From Guillardia theta CCMP2712 (Eukaryota; Cryptophyceae; Pyrenomonadales; Geminigeraceae), in contig NW_005434554.1 of assembly GCF_000315625.1 (NCBI RefSeq), forward strand, positions 11,139-60,212: DNA of 49,074 bases, in the 5' to 3' direction. The first letter of the stretch is position 1, and every line of letters begins with the position of its first letter. Positions 23,136 through 33,429 of the stretch are shown one piece after another. The translations under genes were made by a program, and so were the position numbers. The notes beneath the pieces were generated by a model. It ran no database searches and was not told the origin of the DNA. It was given only the letters and a program-made list of their open reading frames with translations.

Positions 23136-26100
23136 ATGGTAAGGAAACTGCAGCGAGGGGAAAGGGGCAGAGCTCTGGCATTCAGTGTGATCATGCTGCT
23201 CCTAGCCCAGGGTGTGGATGGCCAGCTCTGCGCCTTCCAGCCCATCATCATCGCAGGCTCCTCCATCAGCGGTGTGGAAGACACCCCACTCAGTGTGTAC
23301 CAGCAGTGGACGGCGATTGGAGGGAGCGCCCAGGGCAAGCTTTACAGCAAGTCATGCGCGAATGACGGGAACTACATTAACTGGAACAACGTGACGATCA
23401 TGAGAGCGGTCTTCTCCGTCAAGTACGGCAAGCTGTGGCTCGCGCCAGGTTACCCGAGCTGCGGGGTTATCATCGACCAGAACACCAAGTTCGACACGCA
23501 GATGGAAGCGCTCACCAGGGTGTTTAGCTTCATCTCCAACGTTGATGGCGTCAACTGCATCATCCGGCATCTCTACTACCAGGGCCTCCCAAACGCCAAC
23601 CAGGCGACCCAGCGCAACCTGTACGGGGAGCAGCCGCAGCTCGTGATCCAGGTCGTCCCAACCTGCCAGCACGATTTCGTTCCGATCTGCATCGGAGCGC
23701 AACCAGGAAGTCCGTCAGATTGCGCGACGCAGGACAAGGCGCTCAAGTGTGCGGCTGGGTCGGGCCAGTGCGTCAGCTGCACGTGCTCGAGCGTGGATAC
23801 GCAGCCTCCGTTCTGCGGGGCTGAATTCACCGCGACGTTCACAAGCACGACAGCAATCAACTTGTCGCCAGTGGAGGACCTGCCGTTCCTGCAGAGTTGC
23901 CCTTACATGTCCTTGGTGAACAGATCCTCTCTGCAGTACTTGACGTCCCCGAGTGACTTCTGGTCGAAGAGTGAGGGAGGTCCCAGGTGCTCGGCCGTGC
24001 CCATCCAAAGTGCTCCTGCAGTTTACACAGGTAGCAATGCCGCTACTCAGATCTTCCCGGTATACATGCATCCCTCCTACTGCGGGGACGGGTGTGCGGG
24101 TTATCCCATCAACGCGCAGTTCTGCTTGCCCAATGCTGGCTCGTACGCCTATCACATCGAGGACTTGGAGGCCGTGGACTTGATGTTCAACGGGATCTAC
24201 ATCAACGACCTGGACTTTACGACGGGCCAGCTCCAGATGTCAAACTTCTTCGTCATTCCTGCTGGACTCATCGTGGGGAACTTCCAAGGAGCAGGGTCCA
24301 TCACTCCTCCCCCTGCGATCTCCTCCTCCAGTGGGACCATGGGGTCGTATTGCGCCATTGCGAAACCTTTCTCAACATGCGCAACGGCGGTGTCGTCGAG
24401 CACGTTCGGCAACCTGCCGGTGTTGCAGGCGGACAAAATGCGATTGAGAATCGTAGCCACGACCGTCCGCCCGCTGAACTCTGCCGGAGGATGCGACTTG
24501 TCAGCTCAGCCCCAGCTGGCGTGCTCCCTGGTCAATCAGCAGTGCTCCTGCCGGAGCCAGACGTACTCTGTGCAGGGCAGCAACCGCAGCGTGATCCTCT
24601 TCTATGAGCTGTTCTCGACGGTTGACAACAACACCTTGGAGACAGGGTACATAGACTTCAACATGTTTCAAGCTGCAGGAAGCTCGTTCGACACCGTCAA
24701 TGGGCAGATGTTTGCTGACCCAGGGAGAGTTTACTCTGCCGCCCTCCAGCAGTCTGTTGACTGGTTTGCTGCATCGCCGATGACCGTGTCTGGCGTCTAC
24801 AACAGATCGACTGAGACCCTGCAGCTGAGTAACATCAAGACTTCACCGCAAGTCAACCCAACGTTGACTCTGACAGTCGCAGCCAAGTACGGAACTCTCA
24901 CGCTGCAAGGTAGCCATGTTCAGGTTCTTCTTGTACACTCTTGGTTGACCCCTGATGCAGGAAGCGGATCGAAACTTGTGACAGACTCTAGGACGATGAA
25001 GACGATCGAGGGGACTGTCGATGAGGTCAACTTAGCCATCTCAAAGTTGAAGTATTCTGTCCCGGGACCGAGCATCTTTCCTTACCTCAACACGATGACA
25101 AGTGTCAATGGCGTGCGGCATGAGGAGATCCTCTCCATCGACGTCTTCAACACCCTCAACGCTTCCTCGAGGGTGCAGCTCAATTTCTCCATCGTGATTG
25201 TCGCTGTCAACAACGCGCCTAACATTGCCGTCCAAAGTTCGTACGAGATGGCTCGCCAGGACCAGGACTTCCTCGTCCCCAACCTCGTTCTCACCGACCC
25301 GGACGCTGAAGAGATCTTGCTCGGTACGTTGACTCTCGTTCCACGTCGCTGAAGCCTCCCAAGATTGCCTCTTAATGTTGACACGCTCTTGACCAGGTCA
25401 AACGGCCCCCAAAGGAGGAGCTCAGATATCACTGCAGCTGAGCTGCAAGTATGGGACTCTCAGAGTAGCGCAGCTGACAGCAAGCAACGACATGCACTTC
25501 TACCTGAGCAGCGGGGACGCAGCCTGCGCCAAAGTCTGCGCCAGCATGCCCAAGTCGCTGCCCGACCTGACGACCCTCCAGCTCTTGCCCAGCACCTGCC
25601 AAGATTGCATGCAGGCAGAGGGACTGAGAAGAGCTCGGGAGGGAGGGAAGGAGATCTCGCTGTTCGCCAACCTCGAGACGGGCAAGCGCTTCCTGGGGAA
25701 TCTGACCTATCGGGGAGACCCTGGATACAACAACAAGACGGTCGACTCCGTACCAAGTGGGCTGGTCTGTGAGACTGCGATGCGTCCGCACACAGAGTCG
25801 AAGGATCAGATCGTCATGTCGGTGTACGATCTGGGCAACACAGGATGCACAAACCAGCTGGTCAAGAGCGGGACGAGCAGGATCGTCGTTGAGGTCGTGG
25901 GAGGAGACGACACGCCGACTGTCGCCCTCTACGAGGACGGGAAGGATGTGTGCACGGGCTGCGGGTCCAACCAGACCTGCTGCTCCTCGAAGCAGGTCGT
26001 AGTGGCCTCAGAGGACACGATCCTCTCCTTCAGCGAAAAGTTTCAACTCGTGCTCCAGAGCAGCGACTCGATGAACTTTGACTTTCCCACCTATCGCTTC

Positions 26101-27273
26101 CAGCTCCAGCTCACGGCAAGGTACGGGAAGTTCTCTTTCAAGGGCAGCACGTCCTCGTTCATAACTGCCAACAACCCCCTCGAGTCTTACTCCCTTTCCG
26201 CTGACAAGCGAGTGCTGACGGCAACGAACTCCATGTGCAGGCTGAATCAGCTCTTGCAGCAGACGCAGTACCTGCCTGACCCCAACTTCAACTCTCTCCT
26301 CAAGGTCTTCGACCAGCTGCAAGTCAAGATCGCACAGGTCTTCCCAGCTACCAGCCAGGTGGGCTCCACCTCCACCTTCCCAGTCGACGTCAGAGCGGTC
26401 AACGACCCGCCCAACCTGTACCTCAACTCGGACTTGACAGGGTCCAGCTCCCTGCTGCAGCCTGTCCACCAGGTTGAGACGGAGACGTACGACTTCTTCG
26501 AGGGGGGCGAGCAAGGGTCCAAGTGCCCCGCAGGACAGAAGTGCTTCAGCATCTCAGACATCGACATCTGCGAGCAGAAGTACCTGAGCTTCAAGGTCTT
26601 CCCCTCCTCCATGGACGAGATTGCCATGCTCACGGGCGCGGTCTGCGCCAGGACGGTGCCGGACGGCGAAGGCAAGGGAGACATGCTGGTCACCTTCCAG
26701 TCCAACATCGGCAGCATCTGGTTCTTCTCGAGGTACGAGTGGCAGTTGAGGCAGGGAGGAGGCGACGTCTCCGACGCTGCCTGGCTCGCGTTCGTGAAGA
26801 AGGTGAGGCCAGACGACAGCGCAGGGAAAGAGAACAGAGTCGTCAACATGACGAGGCCGCTGCCCTACTTCAAGGGAGGTCTCCTCCGCTACTACGCGTC
26901 AAGAGATTATGCGCAGACTGACAACATCTCCATCGCCCTCAACGACTTGGGCAACACTGGCGGTCCTGACCCCTCCCGCTCCAAGTTCTGCTGCTGCTCC
27001 GACAGGAGCTGCAGCACCTGCAGCTCGCAGGATTGTAACCTGCAGCTCGCCGTCTCCTCCTGCAGCAAAGTGCCGGGCTGGACCTGCCGAGACAAGGTGG
27101 TCTTCACAGACACGGGGCTGTCAGACTTGTCCGTCACTGCCATCACTGTTGCCGTCGGCTTCGCCTTCCTCCTCCTCGCCTCCTCCCTCAGCTTCATCGC
27201 TGTTGGGGATAGCGGATTCAAGGCAGGGGTTGGAGCCGGAGCGAAGCTGGAACAGTACCAGGTCGCCATGTAG
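23136..27273 (+). CDS. Large type I membrane protein with cadherin/CSPG-like modules
   Basis: Probable cell-surface protein of 1337 residues. Exons 23136-24909, 24961-25323 and 25397-27273 join in frame; the first small intron (51 nt) is itself open. The start gives a signal peptide (RALAFSVIMLLLAQGVDG). The ectodomain has repeated modules with the pattern YGTLTL or YGKL..., then VNLAISKLKYS, then VNNAPN or VNDPPN and DPD/D.A; this resembles CSPG/FRAS1 or bacterial-type cadherin-like repeats. There are several Cys-rich patches (CCCSDRSCSTCSSQDC near the end) and many NxS/T sites. A single transmembrane helix (TAITVAVGFAFLLLASSL) near residue 1305 leaves a short cytoplasmic tail. Long exons are unusual beside the intron-rich neighbours. 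Ligand and role are unknown. Confidence 0.75.
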
Positions 27274-27349
27274 TCAGCGACTCTGAGAGTTCATGTGTGT
27301 CTTAGTGCCAAGTAAGTGATGACAACAGCTTGTGTGATTTACAGCCTCG

Positions 27350-27376
27350 TACTCAAAGTTAACTTAAAAATCAGTA
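27350..27376. repeat. AT-rich dispersed repeat, copy 1
   Basis: ACTCAAAGTTAACTTAAAAA followed by TCAGTAC. Near-identical copies are at 33650-33675 and, more diverged, at 30813-30835. Two of the three lie next to GC-rich blocks. Confidence 0.7.
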
Positions 27377-27419
27377 CGAGGACAACTTGATCAAGAGAAA
27401 AGAGGAGAGTCGATAGTGC

Positions 27420-27905
27420 ACAACGGTCACGAGTCGATTTTTCGCTCAGGCCAGCGGCTTGTTCCGCGGCGGAACAGTCATGGTGAGACTCGTAGCCGAG
27501 GCCCGGGCTGTGGCCCTTGACTCCTCGGAGAGACTCAGAGCCGGGGCCCGGCCTGGGCTGTGGCCCTTCAATGAACACTCGGAGAGAGCCGGGGCCGGGC
27601 CGGGCCGGGCCGGGCGCCGCCGCATCCGATGATCCAACAGGCACCAGTCAACCCCACCCCCACCCCGTCAAAGCAACACCAAAACTACCAGTACCACCCT
27701 TCAAATCCGAATCTCGTACCCCACCCCCTGAAAATTTGAACTTCTTATGATCTGAGAAGGGGTACTGGATTGGTGAGAAAGCGGGGGTCTAAAACGAGGA
27801 CATTAGGTAGGGTACTTTTGAAATAGTACGGGTAGATTGTAGGAAATTTGGGGGTGAGGGTACGTTTATGGCTTTGAAAAGGGGGGTAGGGTGAGTAGGG
27901 TCTGT
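27420..27905. repeat. GC-rich block plus G-run strand (copy C)
   Basis: Contains CAGTCATGGTGAGACTC, then two internal copies of CGGAGAGA(CTCA)GAGCCGGGGCC-type sequence with GGGCTGTGGCCCTT repeated (near 27510 and 27560), and GGGCCGGGCCGGGCCGGGCG. About 100 bp further on the + strand has many GGGGTA/GGGTAGGG runs. Same order as copies A and B. Confidence 0.6.
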
Positions 27906-28413
27906 TGGAATTCAATTCAAGTGATCGATGCAGAGGGGGAGGAGTATGGCAAAAGGGGAGGGAGAAGAGGCTTGCGATCGGATCCAACACCTGCACTCCA
28001 TGAAATTTTCATGACTGTTACAATCGACACCATCTTATCCCTGTTCCTGTTTGTGAAATGTGAGATTTCGGCTCTCCAGAGCGCACGATGTCTTTGCACG
28101 CCTGGCACGCCTTTGAAAGCGTCAAGGAGAATACGAGTAGGAGCAGACCATGTTATTGCAGAAATATGTACTTGTGTTGAAAAGCCTGGTCTTGATGATG
28201 ACAAAGGAAGAGAAGAAAATGATAGGGTCATATTCACAAGGAAATATTTAGCTTGCGAATATTGTTTCATCGAACGACTTGTGATTGACCTTTTCCCCGT
28301 CGGGTTGATAACTTGAACCGTTCCCTTTGATCTTCACAATTTCTTTTGATGACCTGATGGATGTTTCGTTGATTATTAACCTTCAGGGTCTAGCAAGTCG
28401 ACAAGTTTCGACA

Positions 28414-30079
28414 ATGCCACAGGTCATTCTTTCCGGACCGCAATTTTCTTCTTAGTTTATTTCAGGCACCGATGGATGAGAGGGTAGGAACGAAGCGCAG
28501 GGCCCTTCAGGCTGTCGACATGAATCGTGGGATTCGCAATGTCAGGCAGAAGGGCAAGGTTCGTTGCCACAGGACTTCAGTGCGTTTGCCTGAAAGATTT
28601 GTAGGGTGAGGCTGATGTGGTTTCCTGTGAAGACAAGGTCTCTCAGAGAGAGCTTCGTCATAGAGCCCGAGTGCAAGTAAGTCGATTCCTTGATCACAAT
28701 CCTAGAGAATCACTGAGATGACCTGCAGTCCAAGGGAGTGGAACCCCTGAATGCTGAGACCACAGAATGTCCGCAAGCGAACAATGATTCCAAAGAGAGT
28801 GATGTTCAACTCAAGGAGACAGAAACGACTCAACCTGTACAAGAACAAACCGAGCGAGATGTTCAAAGTGATGCCACTGTCGATGCTGGAACCTCAGAAA
28901 AGGCAGAAGACTTGCAGCAAGTGTCGATGCAGGATTCGAAGGTCGCGGAAGAGACACCTTCCGCAGTCGTTCCGGAAGAAGCAGATCCGTCCATAACAAA
29001 CGTGGAGCTGCCTGACCCTTTCGACATTGACTCCAACGACACTGGCAATCAATTTGCTGTCACCGAATACTTGAGCGATATTCACAGAATGCTGCGAGAT
29101 AATGAGGTGAAGAATTTCACTCTGGTGCCATGACCGATAACATGGATGTCCAGGAGCGTTGTATAATTGATCATACCTACATGAATCGACAACCAGATAT
29201 CAACGCAAGGATGAGAGTCATCTTGAATGATTGGTTGATCGAGGTTCATTTGAAGTTCAAGCTACGCCAAGAAACTCTCTACCTCTGCTTCCAGCTCATC
29301 GACCGATTTCTAGAGCGCAACACTGTTCCAAGACAATCTCTGCAGGTTTGAATTCGTGAAGAATGCTTCCTTGCCCTGCTTTCCACTCACTTCAGTGCCA
29401 GCTCGTTGGAGTCACTGGCTTAATGCTTGCTAGCAAGTACGAGGAGATCTATCCGCCGGAGATCAGAGACTATGTCTACATCTGCGATAATGCTTACACC
29501 AGAGATCAGATTCTGAAGATGGAGCAGACAATGTTGGATAAGTTGAACTACACCCTCTCGTTGCCAACTTGCTGGTCCTGGATGAAACGATTTGCGAAGG
29601 CTGCTCACAAGGAGAATGACCTGGAGTTCTTTCATCTACTCTCTTACATGATCGAGTTGTCATATTTTCAGATGAAGATGTTGTCATACAGGCCTTCAAT
29701 GCTTGTTGCGGCATCTGTTTGTTTCGCAAAGAAGGTTTGCTTTGAAATTTGCCTGAACGTTTGTGACAATCTTTCAGATGTTGAAGGAAGATCCTGAGTG
29801 GAGTGAGGTTTTGCAGCATCACACCGGATACGAAATGGAGAATATGGTGATCTAATGATCCTTCCTTCATCGTTCACTGACTTGTACATCAGAAACAATG
29901 CATGAACGACTTGAGGGGTCTCATCCTGCAGGCAAAGAACGAAACCCAATACAAAGCAGTATACAAGAAGTTCTCTCACTCCAAATACAGTCAGGTTCAT
30001 TGTACACTGACTTGTACCGTTGGTCTTGACAACAACGCAGGTGACAAGGCACTCCGTTGATCACATCCAAGAGATGTAG
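28414..30079 (+). CDS. B-type mitotic cyclin
   Basis: Regulatory subunit of a cyclin-dependent kinase driving mitosis. Exons 28414-28422 (less sure), 28466-28558, 28605-28676, 28729-29106, 29154-29345, 29402-29734, 29778-29846, 29893-29994 and 30041-30079 give 428 residues in frame. The N terminus has TKRRALQAVDMN, possibly where the family carries a destruction box, but a canonical RxxLxxxxN is only partly matched. A long acidic linker follows. The cyclin box shows RQPDINARMRVILNDWLIEVH and LVGVTGLMLASKYEEIYPPE, hallmark B-type sequence, then the C-terminal cyclin fold (RPSMLVAASVCFA). It ends 23 bp before the end of the convergent CENP-S gene. Confidence 0.92.
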
Positions 30080-30102
30080 AGATGGGAATCCCTTCTCAAT
30101 CT

Positions 30103-30697
30103 CTAGTCGCTGTCAACTTGTAACATTCCCTTGGATGATTTCGCATCTTCTTTCTTCTCCCTCCCCTTGGACTTGAGGTTGTTGGCGATCATGAAAGATT
30201 CGATGCTCTCTGTAAGAGATGGGTTGCGTCTCGCGCACAACCGAACCTGTGAATGATTGATAAGTCTCACTGAACAAACACTCAAGTGCGAATAAAGACA
30301 CAAGAAGTACATCTTCTATCTGTACCACACTCCTCTTGGCATGCTTCGCAAACATGATCATGTCTGAAGGCTCAGTATTAATTGTGGAACTGATAGATCG
30401 GCAATGAAGACCTCTTTCCATCTCGTCCATATATCCTTCTGTAAGCTCCATCACGTACTTGATGACTTCGGCTGGTACTTCCACCCCTTTCTCCTGCGCT
30501 TCTCACCGGCAGAAGTCAAACAAAAACGAAGATGAACAGGACGAAGTTGTCATCGGCGACAAATTCTCACCTACTTCATGTGAAATCCGAGAGACCAGGT
30601 AGTTCAAGTCTGTGAGATCTTCCTCTTCGTCATCGTCCCCCCTCTCCCTGTTCTTCTCTCTCGTCTCCTCCATGTCCTCTGCCCTTCGCTCTGCCAT
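30103..30697 (-). CDS. CENP-S / MHF1 histone-fold protein
   Basis: Histone-fold protein that pairs with CENP-X (MHF2) at kinetochores and in FANCM-linked DNA repair. Exons on the - strand: 30697-30575, 30493-30412, 30363-30311 and 30246-30103, in frame, 133 residues, the usual size. An acidic N terminus leads to LNYLVSRIS, VEVPAEVIKYVMELTEGYMDEMERD, then MFAKHAKRSVVQIEDVRLCARRNPSL, which matches the diagnostic CENP-S stretch FARHAKR...EDVKLLARRN. The C terminus is Lys-rich. The 5' end faces the membrane-protein gene at 30932 across a 234-bp spacer. CENP-X was not found in the window. Confidence 0.9.
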
Positions 30698-30727
30698 AAT
30701 GGCGAAAGAAATGATCTAGAGCTGTGA

Positions 30728-30925
30728 CAGATTTCTTCTAGAGTTGTTCTAGATTTAGGATGTCAGTCCGGCTATGAGCTTGTCTGACGGAAGACAAGTG
30801 TACTACTCTCTTTACTCAAAGTTAAGTTAAATCACTGAGAATTTGTATCTTCGTCCTACTCGGAAGGTGTTCTAGAAGTTGTTCTAGACTTCACGATATG
30901 TTCTAGACTGTTCGGGTCAAAGTCG
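30728..30925. promoter_or_regulatory. Divergent promoter with five TTCTAGA motifs
   Basis: Between the CENP-S start (30697, -) and the membrane protein start (30932, +). TTCTAGA occurs five times: two near 30735-30751 (TTCTAGAG, TTCTAGAT) and three near 30872-30907 (TTCTAGAA, TTCTAGAC, TTCTAGAC). The spacing includes TTCnnGAA, which resembles heat-shock elements, but the factor is unknown. An AT-rich dispersed repeat (30813-30835) lies in the middle. Confidence 0.5.
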
Positions 30926-30931
30926 TCGAAA

Positions 30932-32361
30932 ATGCGCGATGGCAAGGACTGGCGAAGCATCGAGGTGAGAGAAAGGAAAGGAGGAAAAGAGATCAGACTC
31001 TGAGAGGAGGGGGAAAATTTCTCAGGAGACCCTTGGGAGTTATATCACTTGATGATGAGATTGGAAAAATTGTTTGGAATTGTGTTTGTTGTTTCCCTGA
31101 ATGAACATTCTTGTTCTCCAGAGAGCCAGAGAGCGTCAGCAGGAGGTTGCTCGACGTGTGCTGTCGAAGCGAGCCACATCTCCGGTGAGATCGTACCAAA
31201 AGTTGCAGCACGCGTTCGCTGATTGTGTTGGATCGAATGCAGTCAAAGATTCCCATGGATCAGCGAAGCGCATTCCACGATGCGAGGGAGGTCTTGAACG
31301 ATCTTCGGAGTGAGTACTCACTGTCTCTTTGTTCTAGCTCTTCACCATCCATAGTATCACAGTGCTGATGATCGTCTCTATTCGATAGACTTTGGCATTC
31401 TTCTCGGTATCGATCAATGGAGTCTCACAACAAGTCTGTGGGTCACTGGAATTGTGCAAGTGACAGCATTTTCCTTGTTGATCTCCAGCAGCTGGGTGCT
31501 TCCATGGATCATTCCCACGAGTACTGTAGGATTCGTCATGTCTATCGCCATGTTCCTGTGGTACATGAGGGAGCAGAACGAAACGGCCATCATTATCTAC
31601 GTATGCCTCTGCGTTTGCATCTTTTTCATCGCGTTGGCAGATGTACTTTCTTCTCTTCATTCTGACCTGGCTGTGGATAATTTTGTGCGGCAGATCATCG
31701 TGGTCAGGAATCATGCTCATTTGCCTGAGTGTAGTTCGTCTTATCAGATCATAGCGCCAGCTATTGTGATGTTCGTGGAGCTCATTGCAAGCTTGGTCGC
31801 AATTTACATATGTGTATTCAAGACAACGTCTGTTGTTGAAACGCACATCATTGAACTAACATTGTTTGCAGGTACATTCCTCGAAAACACAAATCAAAAC
31901 TTACTTTCAGACGGCACATCAAGCGAATATATGACAGCGTCATGCAGGTTTTCCCTTTATTTGTTTTTCTTTGTTGCCTGACTTCTTCGGCAGGGCATGA
32001 TGTCTAGGGTAAAGAGATTTCAGAATCGATTTGAAAGTCAAGAGTACAAGGAGTACAAACAAATCGCAGCACGAAACATCACTTGGCTGAACGGCAGGTG
32101 ATTGTGAGTGATCAAAATCTAATGGCAGCTCATGGAATCCATCAGATTCGACCGAACTCTTGAGATTGTTGTTGACATCTACCAGAAATTCAAAACATTT
32201 TTCTCCGATGTAAGTTATTTTTCCGTTAAAGTCGTATTCGGCATGTTGGTGAAGTGTTTGCAAAGGCACTGAGAGAAGCAGCAATTGAGGAGGTTGTTCT
32301 CCCCAGCTCGAAGGATGGAAGTTCAAGCAAAGACAATGAAGACGAAGGATTGGATGAATGA
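30932..32361 (+). CDS. Four-helix membrane protein, unknown
   Basis: Not recognised. Exons 30932-30964, 31122-31309, 31363-31827, 31872-31947, 31994-32097, 32146-32209 and 32266-32361 join to 341 residues. The N-terminal 80 residues are basic and soluble. Four hydrophobic helices follow: around LWVTGIVQVTAFSLLI, IIPTSTVGFVMSIAMFLWYM, AIIIYVCLCVCIFFIALADV and PAIVMFVELIASLVAIYICVF. A strongly basic segment (YIPRKHKSKLTFRRHIKRIY) comes right after the last helix, then a helical, charged tail ending in KDNEDEGLDE. The basic region after the last helix suggests a cytosolic C terminus by the positive-inside rule. In the third exon a second reading (donor 31601, acceptor 31640) is also hydrophobic. 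Alternative family guesses were not convincing. Confidence 0.55.
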
Positions 32362-32573
32362 CCAGGGTTGGCAGCATTCTCTGATTTATTCAATCTCGCT
32401 TTTGATCTTCTCGTTTTCGATTTATTCTTTCAATGTTACAAGTGATGATTGTCCTGTCGACGTCAACGTGTACAGACAGAGTCTCAGCAATGTGATTGCA
32501 TTTTAAAGTACTCTAAGCTAAATAGGTTTTCTCATTCTCAAAATACAGCATTCCAAGTGAATCACTCGAGGCG

Positions 32574-33276
32574 CTAGTGGTCCAATCTCACTACCTTAGT
32601 GACATTTTCAGGATATCCCATGATCTTCTGCACATTCTTCCAATGCTCCAGCACTTTACATGAATCTATCACAATGTTCAGAGTCGATAAAGACTGACGG
32701 CAGGCAAACCTGCCATGGACTTGTTGATTTGTGCAAAATCACGATTCATCTCCTCGAAGGTATTTGCGAGATCCCTGTTGATAGTCAATCAGAGGCATGT
32801 TTTACATTGATGCAGAGATTGCCTTGTTTGCTGCTCAAGTATCTTTAATTCGATAACTTCATTCTCCTTCTCCGCAAGATAATGTTCGTATCCCATCTTG
32901 AAAACTGAAAAGCAACAATCAAAAGTGCAAATCAGGAAGACAGGATAAGGTATAACAATTCTCGAGATCGCGACTGTCAAAGTAGTTAGGTCAGCAAGTT
33001 TGACTGATAATGTGTTTGTTCCTATCATTTTCTCTCATGCCTCTGAGCCAAGCAATCCATTCTTCCACTATTTCAACCTTACGTTCTGTGAGGTCTGTGT
33101 TCTCTGCAGGTTGGTGAGGAAGTTGCAGACCTGTCACAACATCTGGTCTATCTTTCACATCATCTGGTCTATCTTTCACATCATCTGGTCTATCTTTCAC
33201 AACATCTGGTCTATCTTCCACATCATCTGGTCTATCTTTCACATCATCTGGTCTATCTTTCTCCCATTCTTCTTGT
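32574..33276 (-). CDS. Small coiled-coil protein with DRPDDVK repeats (5' end unknown)
   Basis: Unrecognised. On the - strand, a 21-bp tandem repeat is read in one open frame as about six copies of DRPDDVK/DRPDVVK, preceded by EELRQEEWEK. It runs into TGLQLPHQP, a helix ERKVEIVEEWIAWLRGMREN, a spliced exon (from about 32905) with YEHYLAEKENEVIELKILEQQ, a segment NTFEEMNRDFAQINKSM near 32715-32770, and a last exon near 32576-32660 (VLEHWKNVQKIMGYPENV) with stop at 32574-32576. One internal join is not in perfect phase. The frame is closed by TGA just upstream of the repeat, so the start lies in an earlier exon. Confidence 0.4.
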
Positions 33277-33410
33277 CTGAGCTCTTCTCAGCCTATCACG
33301 CCCTTCCTAGCCCTATCTGGTCTATCTTTCACATCATCTGGTCCATCTTTCTCCCATTCTTCTTTGTCTGAGCTCTTCTCAGCCTATCACGCCCTTCCTT
33401 TGCCCTGCTT
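33135..33410. repeat. 21-bp tandem repeat plus a 90-bp direct duplication
   Basis: Six copies of CATCATCTGGTCTATCTTTC plus one base at 33135-33262, two more at 33313-33350. The flanking segment starting TCTCCCATTCTTCTT and ending ATCACGCCCTTCCT occurs twice (about 33260-33309 and 33349-33402), so the array end was duplicated as a block. Confidence 0.9.
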
Positions 33411-33429
33411 CCTTGCACGCCATTCACGC

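Larger units (their letters stand above)
27274..28413. other. Intergenic between membrane protein and cyclin
   Basis: Contains an AT-rich dispersed repeat at 27350-27376, a GC-rich block 27420-27640, and a G-run strand 27740-27905. A longer frame at 27891-28316 has no family signal and no splice support, so no gene is called. The cyclin promoter should be in the right half. Confidence 0.55.

Noticed and set aside
23715-24155. Antisense frame opposite the membrane protein
   Set aside because: Shadow frame; no motif or splice support.
27891-28316. 141-residue frame before the cyclin
   Set aside because: No family similarity, no splice links and average composition; could be part of a 5' leader but cannot be supported.
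31200-31309. Alternative reading IVLDRMQSKIPMDQRSAFHDAREVLNDL in the membrane protein gene
   Set aside because: Looks protein-like, but the exon phases on both sides fit only the other frame without an indel.
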